Shown: positions 7,713 through 16,786, counted from the stretch's first letter. The stretch is 64,000 bases of DNA from JBAXTZ01 sp037129925 (GCA_037129925.1 JBAXTZ010000001.1:1-64000); one strand, 5' to 3'. Notes: generated by a model from the sequence alone, not told the origin. Made by a program: numbers and translations.

Positions 7713-7742
7713 ATTATAACTCGAATTTGATTTTTTCACCAA
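7713..7742 (-). promoter_or_regulatory. promoter of the MNT-HEPN operon
   Basis: Reading the minus strand, TTGGTG (complement of 7737-7742) is followed after 18 bases by TATAAT (complement of 7713-7718), about 57 bases before the MNT start. The -35 box overlaps the stop of the preceding nucleotidyltransferase relic. Confidence 0.6.
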
Positions 7743-8010
7743 GAAAAAGTTGATAAAAATCGCTGGTATTCTGCCGGCAGTTCGATAGCATATTTTTTGC
7801 ACAAGGCGGACACATCCAAATAATCTTTTTCCTTGAGTTCGTATCCGCTATGGAATTTCACCAACCATTCCGGGGAAATACACTTAACTGGCTGACCATC
7901 AATGATGCCGTTGCCGGTGAGCGCGTCGGCCGGATACATTTCACCATTTTCCAGCGGCCCGTATATTCCGTTTCCCTTATGATCTACAAAATTACATCTT
8001 TAGAAATCAT
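7736..8010 (-). pseudogene. aminoglycoside/lincosamide nucleotidyltransferase relic with internal deletion
   Basis: A GGAGG site and ATG at 8010 open with MISKDVIL, a plausible native start, then a stop appears. The frame resumes one base off with FVDHKGNGIYGPLENG, MYPADALTGNGIIDGQPVKC, ISPEWLVKFHSGYELKEKDY and LDVSALCKKYAIELPAEYQ. These match the C-terminal half of ANT(2'')/Lnu-type nucleotidyltransferases. The catalytic middle with the GGWGVD and DLDI motifs is gone, a loss of about 70 codons. It is not a resistance gene in this state. It lies between the frameshifted gene and MNT-HEPN, all in one direction. Confidence 0.72.
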
Positions 8011-8056
8011 TGAATCCTCCGGCGCGAGTCGAATTACCCGAATTCCCGCAATCCAC

Positions 8057-9303
8057 CTATTGATTCGAGCAGCTAACGATCTCCAGATATTCCTTCGCCG
8101 CCAACAATGCCTTGCCTAGCGACATTTTGCTGATTTTTAATTCTCCTGCGCAGGTCCGCGCATCAAACACTTTTGGGTACTCACTTGTACCCGTCAGCTT
8201 CTGCAGCACACTTGCATAATCACCCAGCCCGGTTACTTTGTGGGCTATTGGACCAAGGATAACTGCGCCGATGCGCGAGTTATAGCGTAGCTTGTCAAAA
8301 TCGTAGCGTTTATTGGTCTCATAATCATTGTGCAAAATAAGATGCTGACTTTCGATTCCTAATGTTTTGGCGATGGCATAGATGGTGTTGGCATTAAGCG
8401 GCGATGCGCCAATCAAGAGTATTCCGCGCGGTAGTGGCTTTCCGCCCCTTGGCTTACTTGCCATCGCCTGTTCACGCACCAACGAATTCAAAAACTCAAT
8501 TTCCTTCAACAATATCGTCGTATTGGGCGCGGTCTGAGTGCCTTGTTGTTGTCGCAGTTGTTGATACTCATGCTCGACACAGTTCAAGCGGTTTCTCAAC
8601 GCCTCAACTTCTTGATCAGTATCGCTACTTATCATCTTATCGTCCTGCAAACGGCTAAACACCACTCCTAGTGCCGCGACTTCGGTCACAATATAACCGG
8701 ACCACTTTCGCGAACATTCTTTGTCGCCATCAGTGAGCCACCAGGCACGATTTCTATACACTGCGACCGGCAATGCACAACCGCAAATGCGCTCGATTTC
8801 TTTGTAGCTCAGTTGCAACCGGGCAGCCTGTTGAGCCTTTAAGTACACTATAAGTTTTTCTAGCGGGAAGGGATTCGTGCGACCAATATTTGTTGGCACA
8901 ATCGCCTTGGTTCGGACAGTGGCGGTCGCATCTGGCTTACGTGCCGACTTGCTAACATTACTCGCCTTAGACTCCAGATAAACTCTTATGCCTTTTTTAT
9001 TGATGATATATTCCCCGCCGCACTCATCCTGCCAACTGCCTTCATCCACCACCTGTAGAGTTGCCTTACCAAGACCGCCGCGCACCGCCGGTTTCTTCAC
9101 CGCAACCACGCGCCGTCGCAACACTCCGTCCTCACGCGGCTCATATTCAGCGCCAAAGCTGCTCAGCCACTCTTGATAGGCCCGCTCGTCCTCGTCTGAT
9201 GCAATATTTTTTTGCTCACTATCTGGGTATTAGTTTCGGTCTTCTGATCTTGCGGCAATTTATCCCGAAGCGCCTGTAACTTCGCCAAATCTTTAATTTT
9301 CAT
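8057..9303 (-). CDS. DUF7662-like/'GPxxHK' protein interrupted by an A7 frameshift site
   Basis: The ATG at 9303 has a GAGAGG site and reads MKIKDLAKLQALRDKLPQD for 32 codons to an AGC-AAA-AAA-A run (complement near 9215). A -1 step there continues into NIASDEDERAYQEWL and then a long frame to 8057, for about 415 residues in total. The middle region (LSYKEIERICGCALP, RAWWLTDG, GYIVTEV) resembles DUF7662. The C-terminal region (ILLIGASPLNANTIYAIA, NKRYDFDKLRYNSRIGAVIL, GPIAHK, LKISKMSLGKAL) belongs to a bacterial family of unknown function. A coiled coil lies between them. Without the shift, translation stops soon after the run. The cause could be programmed slippage, phase variation, decay or a sequencing error. 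Confidence 0.62.
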
Positions 9304-9548
9304 ATAGCCTCTCTCCCACATTACCCTCCAACTCATCACTTAATACTGAATTCCGGTTGTTCGACAACCGTGTTACAAAAAACAACCTTTCATAATTTGA
9401 GTTATAGTTCCAGCCAGAAGTCTGTTATTCGGCAGGAGATTGTGAATGTGTCGCATTCGACAAAGTAAATCCTCCATAGTTTTAGAGCATGCAGGAGTTT
9501 TATAATTTCTGGCGAATATGTTTAGTGAATAAACAATTGGAGGCAATT

Positions 9549-10691
9549 ATGCACTATTTTTCAACTGCTATAGTATTACTTTGTTTACTAATGTTTGGAA
9601 GCTGTCCGGTACTGGCCGCGGCCAATTTCGTCGGGGTGCCGGTGCAATCAGTTGACGGGCAGAAACTCTTGCAGGTATATGCTCATCGCGGCGCCCGCAG
9701 TTTTGCGCCGGAAAACAGCATGCCGGGCTATCGGACCGGCCTTGCAATCGGCACTAATTGGGTTGACATGGATATTGTCATGACCAAAGACGGCGAGATT
9801 GTAGTTTCGCATGACATTTGGTTGAATCCGGATATCGTCCGTAACAGCGACGGAAAATTTCTCGCCGAGAACAAAGCCGCGTTCATCAAAGGCGTATCCG
9901 CAAACAAGCTGACTCAGTTCCTGCAGCCGTATCTGGTCAAAAACCTTACTTTGACACAAGTTGAGAAATACGATGTCGGCCGCCTGAATCCCGGCAGCGC
10001 TTACGCAAAACTTTTCCCATCCCAGTTCGGTATGGACGGCGTAAAAATGCCGACACTGCGCGAAGTTATCCGCTATGTCAACAAAGTTACCAAAGGCGCG
10101 GTCGGGTTTCAAATCGAGTTCAAAACCGACCCTGAACATCCCGACTGGACTTACACGCCCGCAGAGTTTGCACAAGCGTTGTACAAAATACTGCGCGAAG
10201 AAGGCATAACTCGTAATTGTGAAGTACAATCCTTTGACTGGCGTTGTCTGTACGAGTTACAGAAATGCGATTCGAAAATTGCTACAGCTTATTTGACCGA
10301 ATGGGACAACGAGCCGGGTACACCCTACAGTTTTTTTGACAGCAATCCGGCCATCGCCGGACTTTGGACCGGCGGAAAACTGATCAAAAATTACGGCAAC
10401 TCAATGCCGCAGATGATCAAGGCGCTTGGCGGCGCCTGCTGGGAACCGGAAGATGCCGAACTTACCAAACCCGCTTTAGACGAAGCCCATAAGCTGGGAC
10501 TGAAAGTCGTTGTCTGGACCTGGCCGGAGCACATCGGAACAACCTTTGATGTCTTGCTAATTGAAAAACTCATTGATTGGGGTGTGGACGGCATCATCAC
10601 CGATGATCCTGGACAGCTGATATCGATGTTAGCGGCCCGAGGTTATGCGATTCCGAAAAGATACACCACCAGCTATTCCGGCAAGCACTAG
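9549..10691 (+). CDS. secreted glycerophosphodiester phosphodiesterase
   Basis: GDPD enzymes cleave glycerophosphodiesters to glycerol-3-phosphate and an alcohol. An N-terminal signal peptide (IVLLCLLMFGSCPVLAA) is followed by AHRGARSFAPENS near residue 45 and VDMDIVMTKDGEIVVSHD near 75, which carry the catalytic histidines and metal ligands. The C-terminal TWPEHIG and GVDGIITDDPG complete the barrel. The ATG at 9549 follows TTGGAGGCAATT. An upstream ATG at 9489 has no such site and would bury the signal peptide. It is one of few plus-strand genes here and stands alone. With the PI-PLC-like protein at 22198 it suggests scavenging of host or detrital lipid head groups. Confidence 0.93.
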   Translation: MHYFSTAIVLLCLLMFGSCPVLAAANFVGVPVQSVDGQKLLQVYAHRGARSFAPENSMPGYRTGLAIGTNWVDMDIVMTKDGEIVVSHDIWLNPDIVRNSDGKFLAENKAAFIKGVSANKLTQFLQPYLVKNLTLTQVEKYDVGRLNPGSAYAKLFPSQFGMDGVKMPTLREVIRYVNKVTKGAVGFQIEFKTDPEHPDWTYTPAEFAQALYKILREEGITRNCEVQSFDWRCLYELQKCDSKIATAYLTEWDNEPGTPYSFFDSNPAIAGLWTGGKLIKNYGNSMPQMIKALGGACWEPEDAELTKPALDEAHKLGLKVVVWTWPEHIGTTFDVLLIEKLIDWGVDGIITDDPGQLISMLAARGYAIPKRYTTSYSGKH

Positions 10692-10712
10692 AATTAAGCT
10701 GAAAAATCTATC

Positions 10713-11171
10713 TTACAGCATCAACTCCGTCAGGTCATATGTGCAATATTTGCCGCGAAGATTTTTTCCGGCAATATTCCAGCCGGTTTGAGTGAATTTT
10801 CGCAGCAAAGCGGCAGCATTGACATCAACAAACATCATTAGCCGTTTAACTTGCAACGGTTTGAGAACCGTCCGAAATATCTCATTGACTGCTGTCAGGG
10901 CACCACTACGGTGTTGTTTGTTGATATAGATGTTATGCAGATACAACGTATCGCTTTCCATTATTCCCAACAAGCCAAAGCCAATCAAAGTGTCCCGGTC
11001 GGAATAGAAACTAAGCAACATCATGCCGGTGCGCAAATCCATAGCCGTATATGGATACCTGTCAAATAACTGCTTGGAATCAGTCGCCAACGCCTGTTCA
11101 ATTATGCCATTAATAATATTCAATGCCGGTTCACGGTTGCTGTCATCGATAACCAAAAACTCGTACTTCAA
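10713..11171 (-). CDS. GNAT-like acetyltransferase, paralogue 1
   Basis: A 152-residue protein with a GNAT pattern: LIGFGLLGIM (strand 4), YLHNIYINKQHRSGA (acetyl-CoA loop region, degenerate) and a C-terminal LLRKFTQTGWNIAGK. The canonical Q/RxxGxG/A loop is present only as KQHRSGAL, so assignment is by overall pattern. It is clearly paralogous to the next gene upstream in order, spacing and length. The start is a TTG with GGAGG ten bases upstream. The substrate is unknown. Confidence 0.6.
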   Translation of the reverse strand: MKYEFLVIDDSNREPALNIINGIIEQALATDSKQLFDRYPYTAMDLRTGMMLLSFYSDRDTLIGFGLLGIMESDTLYLHNIYINKQHRSGALTAVNEIFRTVLKPLQVKRLMMFVDVNAAALLRKFTQTGWNIAGKNLRGKYCTYDLTELML

Positions 11172-11209
11172 ATCTGTACACCTCCGCGTTATCCTGCCTG
11201 AAATTATTT

Positions 11210-11665
11210 TTACAAATCCAACTCCAGCAACATATAGTCCCGCTCGATTAGGATGTGCTCCCCGGCGATTATCCAGCCGTTCGCGACTGCTTTTTCCAAC
11301 TGTGCCGTAGCGTTACTGGCAATAAAAGTTAGTATCCAGCGGAATCCCAGTGCCAAAAACACCTCGCGGAAGATGGAATTGATTTTTCGCAATGCGTCAC
11401 CGCGGTGTTGTTTCAAAACATAGATATTCTCCAGATACAGCATGTCGCCCTCCATCGCACCGAGCAAACAAAAACCGGCAAGACTGCCGTCTTCTGCGTA
11501 CAAGCAGAGCAAAAACATGCCTGTCAACAAATCGCAAGCTTCATAAGGATATTTTTCAAACAGCTGTAACGGATCTGTTGCCAAAGCACACTTAATAACA
11601 TAGTTAATATTATTCAGCGCAGTAACGCGATTGGAACCATCAATTATTAATAATTCGTATTGCAT
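11210..11665 (-). CDS. GNAT-like acetyltransferase, paralogue 2
   Basis: Paralogue of the downstream gene, sharing YELLIIDGSNR, ALATDPLQLFEKYPYEA, DLLTGMFLL, LYLENIYVLKQHRGDAL and NGWIIAGEH. An ATG at 11665 gives 151 residues, matching its neighbour, so the longer upstream extension is rejected. The two form a tandem duplication 38 bases apart and are probably co-transcribed. No substrate can be proposed. Confidence 0.6.
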   Translation of the reverse strand: MQYELLIIDGSNRVTALNNINYVIKCALATDPLQLFEKYPYEACDLLTGMFLLCLYAEDGSLAGFCLLGAMEGDMLYLENIYVLKQHRGDALRKINSIFREVFLALGFRWILTFIASNATAQLEKAVANGWIIAGEHILIERDYMLLELDL

Positions 11666-11746
11666 TTTTCCGCTTCTCTGCCACCGATTATCGCTTATTA
11701 CAAGCAGATTACCGTAGCTGATAATTATTTCGCGCAAACAGTCCTG

Positions 11747-11874
11747 CTACTGGCTCCGCACTTTTGAAGAACCGCTCGATTCAATGTCATAACCGGAAAT
11801 CGTTCCCGAATATGTCAGGTTGCTCGAACCACTCATATTGCCGGTCATTTTTCCGCCGTTCATTTTGTTTATCA
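11747..11874. repeat. 128-bp repeat, donor copy in the GIN lipoprotein gene
   Basis: Source copy of the 3344-3471 repeat. Its GSS-turn periodicity is continuous with the rest of this gene, whereas in the metallo-beta-lactamase gene the same sequence is foreign. Confidence 0.9.
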
Positions 11875-12562
11875 ACACGTCCGACGAACCGAACAGTTTT
11901 ACCGACAAATTTACTACATTGCCCTCAGTAAAAGTAAATCGGCTCGAACCGGTAACATCCAGCGACAGATTGTTAACAGTACAGGTTTTCGCATTTATCT
12001 TGGAAGAACCGGCACAGTCCACCGTCAAATCTATCAATACGCTCTGCGCGATAGCAACATCGGACGAGCCGGAGCAATCAATCGACATTTTTTGCACGGC
12101 ACAATCCGTGACGCTCAGGTCTGACGAGCCGCTGCTGGCAATTTGCATCATCAGATTTTTGAATCCGGAAACAATTCCGGTGATCGATCCGGATAACTTA
12201 ATGTTTTTCATATCCGGCGCGGTTATCTGAATCTTGTTCCGCCCATAAAAAGACGAAGTGTCCCAAAACTTTAGCCACGACCAACCGGAATTCGGACTTT
12301 GTACCGATAGTTTTCCGGAATCCAGTGTACAAACACTGTCAATATATTCCTCTGGTGCAGTCACTACAATTTTGTACTGCGCACCCTGTGTTACAGTAGC
12401 GTCCCACGAACCGCCGATATTCACTGTATCGAATCCGCTCAAATTAATTTCCTTGGTCACCATCGCCGCTGATACCGAGGCACAACCAGTCATCAAAGTC
12501 AGACAAACTACGAGTACTGCGATTAATCGCAAGCTGATGTTGTTTTCAATAATTTTTTTCAT
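11747..12562 (-). CDS. GIN-domain (DUF2807) lipoprotein with GSS-rich beta-repeats
   Basis: A signal sequence with lipobox LMTGCA near residue 27 indicates a lipoprotein anchored on the outer face of the membrane. The mature part is a DUF2807/GIN auto-transporter-head-like beta-helix: INLSGFDTVNIGGSWDATV, then repeated GSSD/GSSK/GSSR turns spaced about 20 residues apart to the C-terminus. Function in the family is adhesion-like or unknown. The last 42 residues have been copied onto the metallo-beta-lactamase at 3344. Here they continue the GSS periodicity, which identifies this gene as the donor. GGAGTCGAA precedes the ATG. Confidence 0.88.
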   Translation of the reverse strand: MKKIIENNISLRLIAVLVVCLTLMTGCASVSAAMVTKEINLSGFDTVNIGGSWDATVTQGAQYKIVVTAPEEYIDSVCTLDSGKLSVQSPNSGWSWLKFWDTSSFYGRNKIQITAPDMKNIKLSGSITGIVSGFKNLMMQIASSGSSDLSVTDCAVQKMSIDCSGSSDVAIAQSVLIDLTVDCAGSSKINAKTCTVNNLSLDVTGSSRFTFTEGNVVNLSVKLFGSSDVLINKMNGGKMTGNMSGSSNLTYSGTISGYDIESSGSSKVRSQ

Positions 12563-12705
12563 TTCGACTCCATTTTTTTCGATTATATTTTAGCATTTCT
12601 GCTTGACCGCGATAATGCGTTTCCGGCAATTCGCCTTCTCTTTTGCCTTACGACTGCACTTTCAAGAATTACCTTTATGCGAGCATCGCTACTCTGAGTT
12701 TGTTT

Positions 12706-13332
12706 CTATATCTTCAATCCATGGTTCTTGAGAACCTTGTTGATTCTTTTTACATGCACCGTTTTCAAGTCGGTACGCTTACCGATAATTCCGGCAAGCT
12801 CGCCTGCAAAAACCGGGTCCAAAATCGGCGCATAATGCTCCAAACGTCCGGGCAAATCCAGCGACCGAGCGGATTCTATGTACTGCTTCAAAACCGGCCG
12901 CAGCTCGGAAAAACACTCCCGGTTAGCCGCAATAATTCCAACGAACAATTTCAAACCCCACACCTGCGTAATCAATGTACCATGCTGCATTTTCGCAATC
13001 AGCTTGCTACGCAGTGCGAACAGCTTAGCCGGATGGAACCCGGATATCAGCGCAAGCGCAATCATAGCGCCCCACTGCATACGGTTTTCTTTTGCATCAA
13101 GCAACACGATGAAATCATCCACGAATCCGGCGATCAAATCCGGACGCGAATAACCGGCCTCATACAACACTTTCAAACAGTCACTGCGCACATTGCGGTT
13201 CTTGTCGGACAAACCCGCACGGACTTCCATCAACCCGGCAACATCGGCATGTACCGCCAATTCTTGCGCCAGTTCCCGGTTGGGAACTTCATCACGGCGG
13301 TTTAGGTAGAACGCAATTCTTTCGATAGCCAT
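12706..13332 (-). CDS. HEAT-repeat-like helical protein
   Basis: A 208-residue protein that appears entirely helical. It has HEAT-like units such as GLSDKNRNVRSDCLKVLYEA, QWGAMIALALISGFHPAKLF and TQVWGLKLFVGIIAANRE. Such proteins are scaffolds or DNA/protein binders. No enzymatic motif and no signal peptide are visible. An AAAGGAAT site favours the ATG at 13332 over one at 13347. It stands alone between the GIN lipoprotein and a divergent DUF3795 gene. Confidence 0.65.
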   Translation of the reverse strand: MAIERIAFYLNRRDEVPNRELAQELAVHADVAGLMEVRAGLSDKNRNVRSDCLKVLYEAGYSRPDLIAGFVDDFIVLLDAKENRMQWGAMIALALISGFHPAKLFALRSKLIAKMQHGTLITQVWGLKLFVGIIAANRECFSELRPVLKQYIESARSLDLPGRLEHYAPILDPVFAGELAGIIGKRTDLKTVHVKRINKVLKNHGLKI

Positions 13333-13451
13333 TAGATTCCTTTCCATCGTTGACTTCGCTAAAAATACCGCCTTTGTTTTTTGTGCCGCCGTTACAAAAA
13401 AATAGCCAACCGTGATATAATGCTAACAAAAAACAAGAATGGAGAACTGTT

Positions 13452-13730
13452 ATGAATCACTCAATCTGCGGACTGAATTGTACCGAATGTTACTGCTTCG
13501 GCGACTATTGTAGCGGCTGCAACAATCTTCAGGGAAAACCGCCGCACTTCAAGGAAAGCGGCTGCCCGCTATACAACTGCTGCACCGAAAAAAGCCATGA
13601 ACACTGCGGTAAATGTACGGACTTCCCCTGTCAGAAATACTACGATTTACGCGACCCTAATCAAACCGACGAACAACATCAGGACGGAATCAAAAAACGC
13701 GTCGAATGTCTGCGCAACCCGTCAAAATAA
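13452..13730 (+). CDS. DUF3795 cysteine-rich small protein
   Basis: A 92-residue protein with many paired cysteines (CGLNCTECYCFGDYCSGC, GCPLYNCC, HCGKCTDFPCQKYY), the DUF3795 pattern. It is probably a metal- or iron-sulfur-binding protein of unknown role. The ATG follows GGAGAACTGTT. It is monocistronic, with a terminator ten bases after the stop. Confidence 0.85.
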   Translation: MNHSICGLNCTECYCFGDYCSGCNNLQGKPPHFKESGCPLYNCCTEKSHEHCGKCTDFPCQKYYDLRDPNQTDEQHQDGIKKRVECLRNPSK

Positions 13731-13739
13731 TCTCACACC

Positions 13740-13774
13740 GCCGTCCGTGCGTAGCCGCCCGGATGGCATTTTTT
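13740..13774 (+). terminator. terminator after the DUF3795 gene
   Basis: GCCGTCCG pairs with CGGATGGC (13740-13747 with 13760-13767) and is followed by six T residues on the plus strand. Confidence 0.8.
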
Positions 13775-13808
13775 ATTGTTCGCGGACTTCCGGCTCATTG
13801 CAGTTTAT

Positions 13809-15401
13809 TCATTGCCTGAAAGTTACCACGCTTCGTGGTATTTGCAGGATATCAAATCCTGCAATCGTTATTTCACCGTTTGCGGCTAACAGCCTGTTAA
13901 TTTCCGGCAACGGCGTCCCCTGTCGTACCGCGATCGGCCGCGATGTATAATCAGCAGGAAAAACAGCAGATATTTCGTGTTGCACCGATTCCTTCCACAC
14001 CCAGTTTCCCATGTTTTGCTTTGTAGTATTTGCCCAAGCGCCCAGCCGCGGTAATAAATCGGCTACATCCAGCACTATTGCCGGTTTTGGATAACATATC
14101 ATGTCAATCCCTTCCAGCAACCGCTCCGGCCGGAATTTTTGATACACCCGCAGCGAATTGACCACGCCGCTTTTGCATAACGCCACGATGTCAGTTTCCG
14201 TGACCATCCTGTTGCGTATACCGATATCTTGCGCTGTTTTCCCGAAACCTCCCCATAACAGCATCTGTTTATCCGCAGACAACGCACCGATATTGTCCAG
14301 CATACCGAGTGCTTCGCCGCTGCCATCCAAGTCGGCGTGCGCCGAGTCCGGATAGAGGCTGAACGCGCCTTCGCCCGTCACATAATAGCGCTCAAACCGT
14401 AAAGTGATATACCTGCGGAACAAATCCGCAGCCCGTTCTTTGTCTGTAGCCGCCATTCTTTTCCACAAGTAGCGTGTAAAAAACCTGATCCCCCGCTCCT
14501 GATCGAGAATCCATTCATGCAGTTTCTCCTGTTCGTCAGGCATCGGCACGGACAGTTTAGCCAATGCGGTAGCTGACATTGCACCGACATAGCGTAGCGG
14601 GTACCTGGAATACTTGTCATTACCGTTTGAGTCCACAAATACTTTTAGCATTTTTTCCGAATCAGTAATATTCCCGCCATCGATCAGCCGGTGGTTACTG
14701 CGCGACCGCGCGCCCCAGAAGCCGGTCTCCGGATCCTGATTGTCGTAACACCACTCCAAAAAGCTGTCTTTCCATCCCGGCGCGAAATCATACAACTTCA
14801 ACCGAATTACATTTTCTGAAAGCTCGCGCAATTCGCCGATTTCCACATACGATGATTTAAATTTTGAACCGATCCAGCCGCAGAGCGACAAGTCGTCAAG
14901 GAACGGCCGCAGTTTTTCGGGCGAAGCAATTTCATCCAGAAACCGCAACGGATATTTCAGCTTCATCGGCACCCGCGCTTCCGCGGAAAGTTCTTCGATA
15001 AAGCTAATCATGTTCGCGCTGACTCCGATAGATGCCGATACCGGATAACTGCTATCCCGTATAAAAGAACCGGTTTCCGGGTTCTGCAATCCTTTGTAGA
15101 ATTCCAGTTTCCCGGCAGTATTGGCAAATTGCGGAATTTTCACTACGCCGTCGCGGTTTTCCATCTCGCGGCGGATTCTTCGCAACGCCGTGAAAGCCCG
15201 CCAATATTCACCGTGATCCAGCCAGTACGCACAGCCCAGCATTTTGAACTCCAGTTCGGAAGTATAATAGCCCTCACTTTTCAAACTGGCATTAAGCTTG
15301 AAAATATCGTGTATCATTGATTTCATATACCATGCCGTACCGCCGGCAACAAGCGCAACCGCAAGAACTGTTGCGACAACAATACCGATAATGCGCTTCA
15401 C
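13809..15401 (-). CDS. membrane-anchored protein resembling an alpha/alpha-toroid (terpene-cyclase-like)
   Basis: Function not recognised. An N-terminal anchor (IIGIVVATVLAVALVAGGTAWY) is followed by about 505 extracytoplasmic residues. Segments such as LQNPETGSFIRDSSYPVSA and CYDNQDPETGFWGARSRS look like the QxxxGxW-type turns of prenyltransferase/terpene-cyclase toroids, but no DxDD or zinc site is evident. Helical pairs continue to about residue 430, and the last 90 residues look like a beta-rich tail. The GTG at 15401 has GGAGGTACGC in front. It is monocistronic. Possible roles are polysaccharide or lipid binding; this is a guess from the fold only. Confidence 0.6.
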   Translation of the reverse strand: MKRIIGIVVATVLAVALVAGGTAWYMKSMIHDIFKLNASLKSEGYYTSELEFKMLGCAYWLDHGEYWRAFTALRRIRREMENRDGVVKIPQFANTAGKLEFYKGLQNPETGSFIRDSSYPVSASIGVSANMISFIEELSAEARVPMKLKYPLRFLDEIASPEKLRPFLDDLSLCGWIGSKFKSSYVEIGELRELSENVIRLKLYDFAPGWKDSFLEWCYDNQDPETGFWGARSRSNHRLIDGGNITDSEKMLKVFVDSNGNDKYSRYPLRYVGAMSATALAKLSVPMPDEQEKLHEWILDQERGIRFFTRYLWKRMAATDKERAADLFRRYITLRFERYYVTGEGAFSLYPDSAHADLDGSGEALGMLDNIGALSADKQMLLWGGFGKTAQDIGIRNRMVTETDIVALCKSGVVNSLRVYQKFRPERLLEGIDMICYPKPAIVLDVADLLPRLGAWANTTKQNMGNWVWKESVQHEISAVFPADYTSRPIAVRQGTPLPEINRLLAANGEITIAGFDILQIPRSVVTFRQ

Positions 15402-15492
15402 GCGTACCTCCACTTATCAACTCTTTGGATGAACGCCCGCATTTTTCTGCATCATCCGCTTTGTACAAACTTGTCTCTGTAGCTGCCTTTAT

Positions 15493-15681
15493 CTAGTTAA
15501 ACAAACATATTGCATACAGCAAGAGAAATCCGATAATCATCATCATCGGAGTGTCCATCGAATGCGGGGCAGTCGCTTCTACAAGCGTCATGATTGGTGG
15601 AACAAGATAGGCCGCAAAATGCTGGAGTTTGCGGGTATAGTTAACTTTAAACCACGAGCTGTGGTTCGTCACGATATAACC
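15493..15681 (-). pseudogene. C-terminal relic of a small membrane protein
   Basis: An open stretch without a start or ribosome-binding site reads YTRKLQHFAAYLVPPIMTLV, then a second hydrophobic segment MMMIIGFLLLYAICLFN and a stop. It is closed upstream by an in-frame stop at about 15682. The RKLxHF turn recalls cytidylyltransferase/dolichol-kinase-like membrane proteins, but the match is too short to name. The remaining gap from 15402 to 15934 shows only promoter-like sequence for the next gene. Confidence 0.35.
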
Positions 15682-15934
15682 CTACATCTTCCCCGGCAAT
15701 TCGGCTGGCAGCGATCGCAAATTATATCTAACAGGCTGATCAGCTTATATGCCTATTATACCCAATGACAGTTCACCTTTCATCAGGAATATTTTAGCCG
15801 TAAATATCTGTCACAGTTCTGCTCATGCAGCGCTTTTTCAGAGCAATATGCATCAACAATTTTGACGTTTGACCCGTTTTAAACGCTATGCTAAAATGTA
15901 GTCATTAACGATGCAAAGAAAGGGGAATCTATTA

Positions 15935-16711
15935 ATGAAAAAGAAATTATTTTGTATATTAATGATTGTAGCGCTGCTGATGTCCGGGATGGTGTCTGCG
16001 GACACCGCTGTGCTCCCTTTGGTTGCCAATGATAACGGTATGCAGTTATTCAATTTTCTGAAAACCTTTAATGTGGACAGCAAAAATAGTAGCGTCTATA
16101 TTAATTGGGCACCGGGAACCAAAAATAGTCCAAATTATGTAAATTGGGAAACTGGAGCAACTTGTTCGAAGACCCCGCCCTATGCTTTGGACGGCTTGAC
16201 CCATTGCAGTGGTTATGTGTCTGCCGTTTGCAATGTCGCCGGCATTCCGATGCTGCATCCGCCGCTTCCGGTGAATAATGTTGATGACGGAATGACGGCA
16301 GCGTCCGACGTTCATCTTGCAACAGCTCAGGGAAAGTGGCTCGTGAATCACGGATTGGCACATAACTGGCAGAAGGCTGCCGACCCTTACCAGGCACAGA
16401 GCCTTGCTAACAAGGGCTATTTTGTCGTAGCAGTTTATGAATCACCGGACGCAACAAAACCCGGACACATAGCAATTATTTTACCAAATGCTTACACTGC
16501 CGATGCATTAAGCGCCTTTAGCACCCAAGGCCCACTGGAAACCCAGGCCGGTAGCAGAAATTTATTCGGTTTGAACGACAGCGTCCTCCCCGGCTATATT
16601 GCCAACGGGTTTTCCGCCCACCCCGGCGCATGGACCAATGCAACTTCTTATGCGTTACAATTTCACTATTATACGGTCAATGTTAACTGGCAAAATTATC
16701 TTAACCGGTAA
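15935..16711 (+). CDS. secreted NlpC/P60- or CHAP-like cysteine hydrolase
   Basis: A signal peptide (LFCILMIVALLMSGMVSA) precedes a domain with THCSGYVSAVCNVAGIPM near residue 90, which is a plausible catalytic cysteine helix. TKPGHIAIILP near 175 fits the catalytic histidine strand of papain-like amidases. Such enzymes cut peptidoglycan peptides or act on other amides outside the cell. Substrate and exact subfamily are not clear. The ATG at 15935 follows AGGGGAATCT. An ATG 24 bases earlier lacks a site. A strong terminator follows. Confidence 0.7.
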   Translation: MKKKLFCILMIVALLMSGMVSADTAVLPLVANDNGMQLFNFLKTFNVDSKNSSVYINWAPGTKNSPNYVNWETGATCSKTPPYALDGLTHCSGYVSAVCNVAGIPMLHPPLPVNNVDDGMTAASDVHLATAQGKWLVNHGLAHNWQKAADPYQAQSLANKGYFVVAVYESPDATKPGHIAIILPNAYTADALSAFSTQGPLETQAGSRNLFGLNDSVLPGYIANGFSAHPGAWTNATSYALQFHYYTVNVNWQNYLNR

Positions 16712-16719
16712 ACCACTAT

Positions 16720-16766
16720 AACCCGGCTCATGTTACCTGATTACAGGTAGCGCGAGCCGGGTTTTC
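16720..16766. terminator. bidirectional terminator after the secreted hydrolase
   Basis: AACCCGGCTC pairs with GAGCCGGGTT (16720-16729 with 16754-16763). An inner stem TACCTGATTACAGGTA adds stability, and TTTTC follows on the plus strand. It also separates the gene from the convergent DUF1349 gene. Confidence 0.8.
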
Positions 16767-16786
16767 AAATTTACAAATCAGCTTTA

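Noticed and set aside
9648..10229. A 193-codon minus-strand frame
   Set aside because: It is opposite the GDPD gene, which has a signal peptide and all catalytic motifs.
12643..13305. A 220-codon plus-strand frame opposite the HEAT-like gene
   Set aside because: It is the antisense shadow of the minus-strand gene. Its composition (RNR, HFQ-rich) matches no family, and it has no ribosome-binding site.
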